Shown here in pieces: positions 1-7,272 of a stretch of 12,858 nt of DNA. This DNA is from an uncultured Gilliamella sp. GTDB lineage: Bacteria; Pseudomonadota; Gammaproteobacteria; Enterobacterales; Enterobacteriaceae. The first letter of the stretch is position 1, and each line of letters opens with the position of its first letter. The DNA is taken from positions 1 to 12,858 of the forward strand of contig CALYQY010000070.1 in NCBI GenBank assembly GCA_945291235.1, read 5' to 3'. Position numbers and translations under genes: made by a program. The notes under the pieces were generated by a model. That model made no database searches and was not told where the DNA came from. It was given only the letters and a program-made list of their open reading frames with translations.

Positions 1-2958
1 TACATCTTTTCCTGCGTTGATGCCTTTAATTAATTGCATATTAAGACTAATATTTCTATATTGACCGGTTAAATCAACGCCAGTCAATACCAGCGAGACC
101 AGATCATTTAGCACTTGAATTTTTAAATTGGTTTCACCATTTCCTTCTTTAAATTCATCCCACTCTTCAAGTTTCTCGCTAATATTAATTAGCGTAATAG
201 TACCTAATATACCGCTTACCGCCAGATTAACCGCAAGGGTTTTTCGACCAATTTTGACATTATTACTTGCTGATTTTATTTTAATTTTATTGTCTATAGC
301 ACCTGTTTTTTGTTCAATCTTATTTATTGCTTCTGCTGCTGTTGAACTTTGCTTTTCAATTTCAGCTTTTGCTTTGGCAATGGCTTCTTCACTGGTTTTT
401 TCCAATATGCCAACGGTTGTTGCTCTTCCTTTATTGTTAACGTCAATACTTTCTAGCAATGTTTTTTGTTTATAAATTAGTTGGAAATACTTTTTATAGT
501 TGTTCTCTATAAATTTTTTTAAATCATGTGGGCTTAATGTACCATTAATACTTTTGATAAAGTCAGTAAACACGGTTTGACTGGCTTTATCAGGAAAGCA
601 TAATGTAAATCTTGCTTTTTTGGTTTTGGTTGATTTTGTATTGGTGACCTGTTCATCGATTTCAATACTTTGTAAAAATTCTAATTCATGAGGGTGATAG
701 ATACCTCTATTGTAAAATCCTCGATGCATTTGTGTTAATAGATTTTGGATTTTGACGATATTTTCAGGTCTAATTTGTACATTAATTTCAATCGGTAGCG
801 CCCCTAACTTGGCAAGTTCATCAAAAGCATTGAGCCGCATCCAATGCGTTTCGATTGGTTTGATTTTGGTATCTTTTGCCAGTATTGCTTGTTTTTTTAA
901 TGCTGTGCGATTAAGTAAGCTTTCACCCAATTCATCCAATGAAGTTGAGTTTGGGGTAGAATCGGCAATATTGGCTAATTCTCTATTTATCGCTTCAAGA
1001 TTTTTATTTAATTCAATCAGATTTGCTTCATAACCCTGTATTTGGCGCCTGAGTTTATTTTGATTTATTGGATCATAATCTGGAATTTGCTTTTTTTGTT
1101 CAGCTAGTTCGTCTATTTTCTGTTTGTTTTGTTCAATTTTAATTTCAAGCTCGGTTTTATTTTTTTCTAATATTTCGATCTTTTTATTGGTGTCTGTTTC
1201 AATTTTATCTGTTACAAAGGCATTATAAACCGTCCCAAAGAAGTTAGTTGCGTGAGATAAGATTTCTTCAGGCGTCAATAACTGATTATTTTCTAAATCG
1301 ACATAAACTGTTTCATTACGATCAATGCCTTTAGTGTTATGGTATTCACTAATGTAATAAATACTTTCTGGATTACTGAGTAGTTCGTCCCATAATGCGC
1401 TATCTTCATCCAATTTTATTTCTGAATGAGTGGTATCGAGTAACATATTTGTTACTTGCGATAGATAGGCTTGTTGCGTTTCTTGAGTGCTAAAATCAAA
1501 TTCTCGTTGCCAAAAATGATTTGAGTTAAACTCGGTCGGTTTTATTTCGCTAAATTTTGATACCATTCCTGTTTTACCAAATAACCATCGAGAATAGGTA
1601 AAATAGTCTTGTGACCATTCTTTATGATAATTTTTGACTTCTTTATAAGCTTTTTCTAATTCCTTTATAAAGTTATCAACTTTACTTTGATTAACACAGT
1701 TATCAAAATCATTAAGTGCGTCTCTCTTACCGGCATATAAATCGCTCAATCGCATCTTTTCCTTGGTGATTGACGGGGTGCTGTAATAATCATAAGATTT
1801 TTTTGGTTTCTCATTTTTTTTAATCGCTTCCCTTAATGTTTCTATTTCCCGATCATATGACGTTATAATCGAAGTTCGATATAGTTCCATTAACTGTAAT
1901 ATTATGCGTTTTTTAAACATAACCGGTTCATAATATTTAAAGCGTCGACGCAGCTCTGGATTAATGGTGTTGAGCATATTTTGGGCTCGTTGCTCATAAA
2001 TTTTAGTTTCAAGTTCTAAACTTTCAAAACTATCAATCTGCTGTTCTGCTAACGATATTTCGTTTTGTGTTAAGGGGGTTTCATTAAATATATGCAGATG
2101 CACAATTCGCTGCGTGTTAAGTTCTTCGGCAATGCCAAACGTGTCTTCTAATACGACTCCACACGATATTGGTTTCGATCCTTTATATAACTGGCTAGTA
2201 TGCCTTGCAAATTGCTGTTTTTGTTGTTTAAAACTATTAAAGGGATGCGCCGATTCAAAGAAAGGTAATTTATTATCATCAAAGCGAAATTCTAATACTT
2301 TGCTGGGCGTTTCGGTATTACTTACCTGCCCAAAGATATCTGTAAACGGGACGGCGCGGTTACCAGTTGCTTCTGACGGTGAGTGCGCTAGGTTAGTTAT
2401 ATCAATTCGTGTAAAACGGGATAATACTTGATTATCTTGCTCTTTTAAATAATTTTCAATCACGGTTTTACTCCACGGTTGCGAACAGTACGCCACCCAT
2501 GCTTGAGTATAGTGTTGTTGTAGATTGATAAATGCTGCCGGAATAGTGTGACAGGCGTTTTTACAGGCCTTTGATATCGGTCTTGGCTCGGTATGAGCAA
2601 GTTCATGGTTGTTTTTTAATCTTAACGCCCCTTCAATACATTCATAAGTATGCATTATTCGACTATTTATATCTTCACCTTGTTGTTGCATAACATAGAT
2701 GTAACCGTTTCGTAAAGTCCGTAAAATATAACCATAATCTTGCAATTCTTCATTTGGCATGCGGGATTTAAAATTTAATTTTTTTGCATAATTCGCCAAA
2801 TCTTGATAATCAACATTCGCCTCGAGCGTTTTATGCTCTTTCATTTTTATTACTGCTTGACGCAGCAAAAATACCGGTATTCCTGTACGACCACACGCAA
2901 GGCAATTACCACTGGCTTCATTTTTATTTTCTATGGCGATGTTTTCTGTTCTTTTCAT
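1..2958 (-). CDS. T6SS effector, VasX / BTH_I2691 family (partial, C-terminus beyond window)
   Basis: This frame runs without a stop from the start codon to the left edge, giving 986 visible residues. The N-terminus carries a CxxC motif (C19, C22) in NCLACGRTGIPVF, the zinc-ribbon-like opening typical of this family. It is followed by YGYILRTLRNGYIYV (about 75-89), AWVAYCSQPWSK (about 153-164) and a GVVLEDTFGIAEELN block (about 267-281), which match the conserved VasX N-terminal region as I know it. A long charged coiled coil spans about 583-663 and another helical stretch about 851-893. A hydrophobic segment, LAVNLAVSGILGTITLINI (about 908-926), is a likely membrane helix. Known VasX is a pore-forming toxin delivered by T6SS with VgrG and an adaptor. 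Activity here is inferred, because the toxic C-terminus is mostly outside the window. The start at 2958 is preferred for its AAAGAG ribosome site. An in-frame ATG at 2988 would add 10 residues but has no Shine-Dalgarno. Confidence 0.85.
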   Translation of the reverse strand, partial: MKRTENIAIENKNEASGNCLACGRTGIPVFLLRQAVIKMKEHKTLEANVDYQDLANYAKKLNFKSRMPNEELQDYGYILRTLRNGYIYVMQQQGEDINSRIMHTYECIEGALRLKNNHELAHTEPRPISKACKNACHTIPAAFINLQQHYTQAWVAYCSQPWSKTVIENYLKEQDNQVLSRFTRIDITNLAHSPSEATGNRAVPFTDIFGQVSNTETPSKVLEFRFDDNKLPFFESAHPFNSFKQQKQQFARHTSQLYKGSKPISCGVVLEDTFGIAEELNTQRIVHLHIFNETPLTQNEISLAEQQIDSFESLELETKIYEQRAQNMLNTINPELRRRFKYYEPVMFKKRIILQLMELYRTSIITSYDREIETLREAIKKNEKPKKSYDYYSTPSITKEKMRLSDLYAGKRDALNDFDNCVNQSKVDNFIKELEKAYKEVKNYHKEWSQDYFTYSRWLFGKTGMVSKFSEIKPTEFNSNHFWQREFDFSTQETQQAYLSQVTNMLLDTTHSEIKLDEDSALWDELLSNPESIYYISEYHNTKGIDRNETVYVDLENNQLLTPEEILSHATNFFGTVYNAFVTDKIETDTNKKIEILEKNKTELEIKIEQNKQKIDELAEQKKQIPDYDPINQNKLRRQIQGYEANLIELNKNLEAINRELANIADSTPNSTSLDELGESLLNRTALKKQAILAKDTKIKPIETHWMRLNAFDELAKLGALPIEINVQIRPENIVKIQNLLTQMHRGFYNRGIYHPHELEFLQSIEIDEQVTNTKSTKTKKARFTLCFPDKASQTVFTDFIKSINGTLSPHDLKKFIENNYKKYFQLIYKQKTLLESIDVNNKGRATTVGILEKTSEEAIAKAKAEIEKQSSTAAEAINKIEQKTGAIDNKIKIKSASNNVKIGRKTLAVNLAVSGILGTITLINISEKLEEWDEFKEGNGETNLKIQVLNDLVSLVLTGVDLTGQYRNISLNMQLIKGINAGKDV

Positions 2959-2964
2959 CTTATA

Positions 2965-2970
2965 CTCTTT
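2965..2970 (-). promoter_or_regulatory. Ribosome binding site supporting effector start at 2958
   Basis: On the minus strand AAAGAG lies 6 nt before the ATG at 2958. The other in-frame ATG, at 2988, is preceded by a C6 run and AT-rich bases with no purine-rich motif, so this site decides the start. The motif is short, so the choice is tentative. Confidence 0.45.
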
Positions 2971-3008
2971 AATTCTTTCTTTTTCCATTATTCTGTTAAT
3001 GGGGGGAT

Positions 3009-3917
3009 TTAGATTTCAAGGTTAATATTGGCGTCAATGACATGTTTAGACAATGTACCGGGTGACTGTTGTGCTTTAGGGATTTGTTCAAGAACTTGTG
3101 GATGTCTTGTAAATACATGCTGGTAGCGTAATCCATTCAATCCCCAAAACAGGATATCGGCAACATCGGTTAAGCCTAATTTGTCAGTTTGCTCAATCAG
3201 TTGTGTTGCTTGTATGATTACCTGCTTTTCAAGTGGCACATTTTTTTGTTCTTCAAATTGTGTGCGGTTATTTGCCCATGCATTAACAAGGGTGCGAATG
3301 ACCCTTATTTTTTTTAAACGCTCACAGTATTGAGTGTTCCATTCTTTTTCTATTATTGGTTTGTCGTCGTTTGTATAGCGAATAAATTCGCCGTTGTGAA
3401 TTGAAGGATAGTAATAGTTTTCAATTTGTGAAAATTGGGCTTTTAGCCATGCGTTATCTTGATCTGAACCGGATTCATGTAAAAATTGCATTCGAAAAGG
3501 CTCAAAGAAGGGATAATAACGTTGTCGCAATATTTTAGCGATGTTATTACCAATATTAATAATCTGTTTTGCCAGTATTGATGGTTTAAGGTCAGTGACG
3601 ATAAATGCACAGATATAACGTTTAGACCAAAAACATTCGACTGTAGCTTGCATCGTAATTTTGTCAATTATTGCCTGTTCTAAAAATTGATAAGGTTCAG
3701 CAAGCATAACCAGTGTCGGACATACACTTGGATCATAATCTAAATCCGTGCGCAAAACCGTTGTAAGTTTTCTTTCGCCAAATGATTTTTCTTCACCGTA
3801 TAAACTCTGCAACCCTTTATGTGATAATGGACTGACCGAATTTAGAACGACTAAATTATCAACTAAAAGATAGCGATATTTGTTGAAACTGGCTCTTTTA
3901 TTTAATTCTGTAAGCAT
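3009..3917 (-). CDS. T6SS adaptor/chaperone, DUF4123 (VasW/Tap)-like
   Basis: This is a 302-aa protein without signal peptide or membrane segments, so it should be cytoplasmic. It starts 2 bp after the vgrG stop and ends about 50 bp before the VasX-type effector. That is the position of DUF4123 adaptors, which load a specific effector onto the tip or C-terminus of the cognate VgrG; VasW does this for VasX in Vibrio cholerae. Visible elements include an N-terminal RYLLVDNLVVLNS strand, FWSKRYICAFIVT (about 96-108), an RQRYYPFFEPFRMQFLHES block (about 131-149) that looks like the DUF4123 core, and a helical C-terminus (about 240-285, TDVADILFWGLNGLRYQHV). The family call rests on gene order plus moderate sequence resemblance, and the domain was not searched. 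The start has a GGA motif 7 nt upstream within the vgrG 3' end, so translation is probably coupled to vgrG. Confidence 0.75.
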   Translation of the reverse strand: MLTELNKRASFNKYRYLLVDNLVVLNSVSPLSHKGLQSLYGEEKSFGERKLTTVLRTDLDYDPSVCPTLVMLAEPYQFLEQAIIDKITMQATVECFWSKRYICAFIVTDLKPSILAKQIINIGNNIAKILRQRYYPFFEPFRMQFLHESGSDQDNAWLKAQFSQIENYYYPSIHNGEFIRYTNDDKPIIEKEWNTQYCERLKKIRVIRTLVNAWANNRTQFEEQKNVPLEKQVIIQATQLIEQTDKLGLTDVADILFWGLNGLRYQHVFTRHPQVLEQIPKAQQSPGTLSKHVIDANINLEI

Positions 3918-3919
3918 AT

Positions 3920-6346
3920 TTAATCCATTTCGGAACAGCGTTTAACATCTAAATCACTTGATTTTAATTGAATTGTTTTGGTTTCAGTCGCTGGTGACAT
4001 TTTTTGCATCGCATTACATTTAAGATAGATATTATCTTGGGTGCCTAACTCAATACCTGCTTCACTTATTTTGATATACGAACCATCGCAAATAAGCTTG
4101 ATCTCTTTTGCTGCAGAAATAGCGACATGACTGTTAACACTATCAATTTGAATATCTTGTTTTGCCGCTATCGCTATTTGGTCGGTTTGGGCTTGTACAT
4201 CTATATCACCTTGATTAGCAAATACTTTCATCCCCGATTTTTGTGCCAAAAGGCTAATAGCTTTAGGGGTGGAAAGGGTTATATTTTTCAAAGCAGTAAT
4301 ATCAGTTTGATTTGCCGATGTGGTGGTTAGGCTATGAGCAGTAGTGAGTTGAATATTTTCTGGGCTGGTTAATGCAATACCTTCTTGTGCATAAGTAAGA
4401 ATTCCCGGTTGTGACAGGTTGGTTACTGCACTTTGTAATTGTTGTTGTGAATCTATATCCGCTGCATGGCTTTGTGCTTGTTCGGCCACATTTTCAAGTG
4501 CTTTAGCAATCGATAAAGCATTTTCTAATTCGGTAATTGCCCCTTGCATATCAAGCTGTTTACCTTGCGCTTTGGGTTCGGTTTGTGTAGTGAGATACAA
4601 TCCTCGATTGGCAGCAATTGATCCCCATTCATCAGTTCGAAGTTCAAAGCCTTCTCCTCGCTGTTGTTTTTGCTGATCCACTAAATGACCCAAATTGAGT
4701 TGGGTCTTGCCATATTCGGTGGCAAGTTTGATATGTTCTTGCCCCCGTTTGTCATCCATGCGTAATTTATTATTGGTTGGGGTGCGAATGACATTGCGAT
4801 GTTTATTGATTGTAGTCACATGGTCATGATGAGTACGGTTATGCATGACGTTTGCAATATATGGTCTATCCGGATCGCTGTTCATAAAGGCAATGGCCAC
4901 TTCTGTACCGTCAATAAGTGGAAAGTGGAAACCATAAGTGTTTCCGGCATAAGGTTTTGCCAGTCTAACCCATAAGCTTTCTTTACCATTTCGCCATTTT
5001 TTAAGGTCAAAATTGAATTTTACTCGGTAACGCCCTTGGGTATCGATATATCCATAAGTATCGTTATCCGGGCTGGTTACCCGCGCCGGTAGCGTACCGG
5101 CGACTTGTGGCCAATCAAGTGGTGTTGGGCGATAAGGTTTAGAAATATTATATGGAATAGCTGTAAAGCTTTGTTCATAGGCATCACTGCGAGAGCCGCT
5201 ACCTGTCACGCTGGTAATTAAGATACCTTCATCAATGTTTGTTAGCGGATTATTGTTAATACAAATCAGTTGCCCGGGTACTAAGTGATAACAGTTTGTT
5301 TTCCCATGGATAATAATTTGTTGACTGATTGCATGTTGGTGGCGAATACTTGCATACCAGTTACCACTTTCAGTTTTGTTATCCTCACTGATTTCTTCAC
5401 CATCATCTAATTGATTTGTATTGAGATCGTTATAATGTTCACCATAGCGATAATCTGTCCCATAAGTGGTCATGTCTTTCAGTTGGGTATTACTTTCACC
5501 GTGTAAATTGTTTTTTGCTTTACGGTAGTTGTAATCTTGCACATTCACCGAAGATTCAACAATTTTACTGTGCATGCTTATATCCCATATGCTTTCTTGC
5601 ATGCTATCTTGAGTTCCACTTGGTCGTTGGTATTCAATATCGGCTACTTTTTCATAGCCTTGTTCATAATCGCTAATGATTAGTACATCACAGTCGTGTT
5701 CGGCATGCGTTTCAAAACGAAACCAAATACCTACATCAGCCATTAGCCTTTGGATAAATTCAAGATCACTTTCTTGCCATTGGGTAATAAACTCCCTTAC
5801 TGGGTATTGTTCTTTTAGTTCAAGCCGGTAATCTATGCCTCGTAACCCATGATTTCTAAGAACTTCCTCGACAACACTAACAATGCTTTGATTTTGGAAT
5901 ATTGCGTAATTGTGATTTAACGCTAGTTTGGCTAATCTTGGTGATAATACAACTTGATATTGAGCTTCATCTTTATTGATCGATAATTGGTTAAACTCGG
6001 TGATAATGCCAAAAATTTTGCGTTGGTTGCTATCGTTACCATAGGTTAAATCGATCAGAGACTGAATTGTCGAATTAATCGTATTGTTAGTCGCAGGATT
6101 AAATGAGAATGAGGCATTCTTGTTCAAAAAAGTTTCATTCGATAGTGTTTTATCAGTACTGGTAAATGTAATAGTATAGCGCCATGGTTGATTTAATTGT
6201 TCTTCGCTTTTTACCTTTAATATAGAGATCGGTGAATTAAGTTCTTCTATGGTGAGAGTATAGCGATTTTGTGCAACCGCCCCCGATAATCCATTAATTA
6301 AGTGCTCACCAACTTGATTGATGATCTTATTTAAACCACTAGCCAT
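3920..6346 (-). CDS. vgrG: Type VI secretion spike protein VgrG (TssI)
   Basis: An 808-aa VgrG, the trimeric spike at the tip of the T6SS Hcp tube. About 1-400 is the gp27-like base, with REFITQWQESDLEFIQRLMA at about 184-203. About 415-500 is the gp5-like OB fold, including YGYIDTQGRYRVKF, WVRLAKPYAG, GTEVAIAFMNSDPDRPY and the hallmark NVMHNRTHHDH. About 510-555 holds the conserved NKLRMDDKRGQEHIKL and GKTQLNLGH strands. A Q/A-rich helical stretch (about 605-645) leads to a DUF2345 beta-helix needle (about 648-775) with short repeats such as GDIDVQAQTDQIAIAAKQDI. A tail of about 30 residues follows, ending in CSEMD. No extra enzymatic domain is present, so it is a structural spike carrying a separate effector. 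The N-terminus extends about 27 residues before the usual first strand (RYTLTIEEL). The start is fixed by a strong AGGAG. It is the first gene of the leftward cassette. Confidence 0.95.
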   Translation of the reverse strand: MASGLNKIINQVGEHLINGLSGAVAQNRYTLTIEELNSPISILKVKSEEQLNQPWRYTITFTSTDKTLSNETFLNKNASFSFNPATNNTINSTIQSLIDLTYGNDSNQRKIFGIITEFNQLSINKDEAQYQVVLSPRLAKLALNHNYAIFQNQSIVSVVEEVLRNHGLRGIDYRLELKEQYPVREFITQWQESDLEFIQRLMADVGIWFRFETHAEHDCDVLIISDYEQGYEKVADIEYQRPSGTQDSMQESIWDISMHSKIVESSVNVQDYNYRKAKNNLHGESNTQLKDMTTYGTDYRYGEHYNDLNTNQLDDGEEISEDNKTESGNWYASIRHQHAISQQIIIHGKTNCYHLVPGQLICINNNPLTNIDEGILITSVTGSGSRSDAYEQSFTAIPYNISKPYRPTPLDWPQVAGTLPARVTSPDNDTYGYIDTQGRYRVKFNFDLKKWRNGKESLWVRLAKPYAGNTYGFHFPLIDGTEVAIAFMNSDPDRPYIANVMHNRTHHDHVTTINKHRNVIRTPTNNKLRMDDKRGQEHIKLATEYGKTQLNLGHLVDQQKQQRGEGFELRTDEWGSIAANRGLYLTTQTEPKAQGKQLDMQGAITELENALSIAKALENVAEQAQSHAADIDSQQQLQSAVTNLSQPGILTYAQEGIALTSPENIQLTTAHSLTTTSANQTDITALKNITLSTPKAISLLAQKSGMKVFANQGDIDVQAQTDQIAIAAKQDIQIDSVNSHVAISAAKEIKLICDGSYIKISEAGIELGTQDNIYLKCNAMQKMSPATETKTIQLKSSDLDVKRCSEMD

Positions 6347-6350
6347 GTGT

Positions 6351-6356
6351 TCTCCT
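6351..6356 (-). promoter_or_regulatory. Strong ribosome binding site of vgrG
   Basis: The minus strand reads AGGAGA followed by ACAC and then the vgrG ATG, a near-consensus Shine-Dalgarno. It supports the 27-residue N-terminal extension as truly translated. Confidence 0.8.
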
Positions 6357-6371
6357 ACAAATTCCTTTTTT

Positions 6372-6393
6372 TAACTCAAATTACTATGAGTTA
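6372..6393 (-). repeat. Inverted repeat in the vgrG leader
   Basis: TAACTCA and TGAGTTA form a perfect 7-bp stem around an 8-nt spacer. The 3' arm on the minus strand is followed by an A-tract, then the ribosome site about 16 nt further on. A terminator would need a T-tract there, so this is not one for vgrG. It could be a 5'-UTR hairpin affecting translation or a protein binding site. In such AT-rich DNA chance is possible. Confidence 0.35.
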
Positions 6394-6464
6394 TGAATTA
6401 TTATCGATTATTCCTTTAGCGTGTTGTTATTTAGATAGCTAATAAAATTGAGGTGATTTGGTGG

Positions 6465-6492
6465 CATTGATATAATATCAGTGGTATCAATG
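6465..6492. promoter_or_regulatory. Nested palindromes with three TGATA half-sites (operator-like)
   Basis: TGATATAATATCA (6468-6480) is a perfect odd palindrome centred on one A. It is nested with a second perfect inverted repeat, CATTGATA (6465-6472) and TATCAATG (6485-6492). The result is three TGATA/TATCA half-sites in 28 bp, about 120 bp upstream of vgrG. On the minus strand the palindrome contains TATTAT, a possible -10 for vgrG, though I could not find a good -35. This resembles an operator over a promoter, but the regulator is unknown. Confidence 0.35.
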
Positions 6493-6658
6493 GTTAAACC
6501 TAATTATGGCAGGAAATAATAACGCTTATTTTTATCAATTTTATCGATATGCAATTACATCATGTGGGTAATGTCATTCGGTGGATTCTATTTCCTTACT
6601 TTTACGAGTAACTAAAATTTTTTAATTTTATTAAATTCTTTTCAACACTTTTTTAATC

Positions 6659-6677
6659 AGTAATGATAATCAAAAGA
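6659..6677. promoter_or_regulatory. Fur-box-like sequence
   Basis: The 19-mer at this position matches 13 of 19 bases of the classical Fur consensus, with an uninterrupted core TAATGATAATCA. The right arm is poor (AAAAGA). Iron control of T6SS genes by Fur is known in some enterics. High AT content raises the chance of a random match. Confidence 0.25.
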
Positions 6678-6816
6678 GTATATAAAAAAGACCATTTTTA
6701 ATCAAATTTGCAATTTCTATACACTAATTTAACAAATTCGATGAAAATAAATAAAAGTAATGGGTTATGTTAAATTCAGACATTGACTGTATAAGATGAG
6801 TTTTATAGTCTAAAAG

Positions 6817-6833
6817 TTCGCTTTGATAGCGAA
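6817..6833. repeat. Small hairpin-forming inverted repeat
   Basis: TTCGCT and AGCGAA form a perfect 6-bp stem with a TTGAT loop, one of the few GC-containing symmetric elements in the gap. A CTTTTA run follows on the minus strand, and a short T-run (ATTTTTA) a few bases further on the plus strand. It could be a weak terminator of an unseen short transcript, a protein site or chance. Confidence 0.3.
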
Positions 6834-7093
6834 AAGTCATTTTTAAGCTCATAAGCCTTTGGTCAATTGATCTGATTTAGTCATAAATTTTTATCAAAGG
6901 TATAAAAATAATGATGAGCCAATAAATAAAACGTTGTTTTATGGCGTTTTGAATCGATGTTATTAGTAATATGGCGATCTGTTTTATACTAAAACGTATA
7001 TATTTTCTGAAAGTTCTTGACAAGATTTTATTGACGAAATGAGATTGTTTAATTGAAAATGATTAAAGACCAAATCAATAACGATATGATTAG

Positions 7094-7102
7094 TGTTATA
7101 AT
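7094..7102 (+). promoter_or_regulatory. Candidate extended -10 promoter for yejABEF
   Basis: TGTTATAAT is a perfect TGn-TATAAT extended -10. No convincing -35 lies 17 bp upstream, which is usual for extended -10 promoters. Transcription would begin near 7109 and give a leader of about 165 nt before yejA. A weaker alternative further upstream pairs TTGACG (7031-7036) with GAAAAT (7055-7060) at an 18-bp spacing. Confidence 0.45.
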
Positions 7103-7272
7103 AATTTTTACTTTCGTGGTGATTAATTAGGTTTTGCTCATTGGTTTGAAGTTTGGCAAAATAGTGAGCTTAACAAACAAGTATTATGCTCTTATTAAGT
7201 GGTTGGGGTAGTTTGATAACCCGTTAATGAGATACACAATCTTTTGTTAATTCAAGTAGGAACTAAATTAGG

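Larger units (their letters stand above)
6347..7272. other. Long AT-rich divergent intergenic region
   Basis: This 926-bp gap separates the leftward T6SS cassette from the rightward yej operon. Only very short frames occur in it, and none has a good ribosome site. No tRNA or rRNA-like segment and no T-tailed strong terminator is visible. The recognisable structures are a hairpin near the vgrG ribosome site, a nested palindrome cluster, a Fur-like match, a small GC-containing hairpin and promoter elements near yejA. They are listed separately. Confidence 0.8.

Noticed and set aside
128..475. Plus-strand hydrophobic frame of 115 codons
   Set aside because: It is antisense to the effector gene, whose frame is open through the whole region and shows family motifs. 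The hydrophobicity mirrors the charged coiled-coil codons on the other strand.
2114..2431. Plus-strand frame of 105 codons
   Set aside because: It is antisense to the conserved VasX-type N-terminal region, with no ribosome site or recognisable motif.
6549..6611. 20-codon frame beginning MQLHHVGNV
   Set aside because: There is no ribosome site, and the length is within chance.
6888..6908. TTTTTAT / ATAAAAA inverted repeat
   Set aside because: It is an A/T-only stem with no GC pairs in AT-rich DNA; no stable structure or role can be argued.
6971..7042. 23-codon frame beginning MAICFILKRIYF
   Set aside because: It has no ribosome site upstream and no supporting context; such frames arise readily in AT-rich DNA.
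7152..7170. Sigma-54-like TGGCA...GAGC element before yejA
   Set aside because: The GG to GC spacing is 11 rather than 10 bases, and the -12 part is GAGC, not TTGC.
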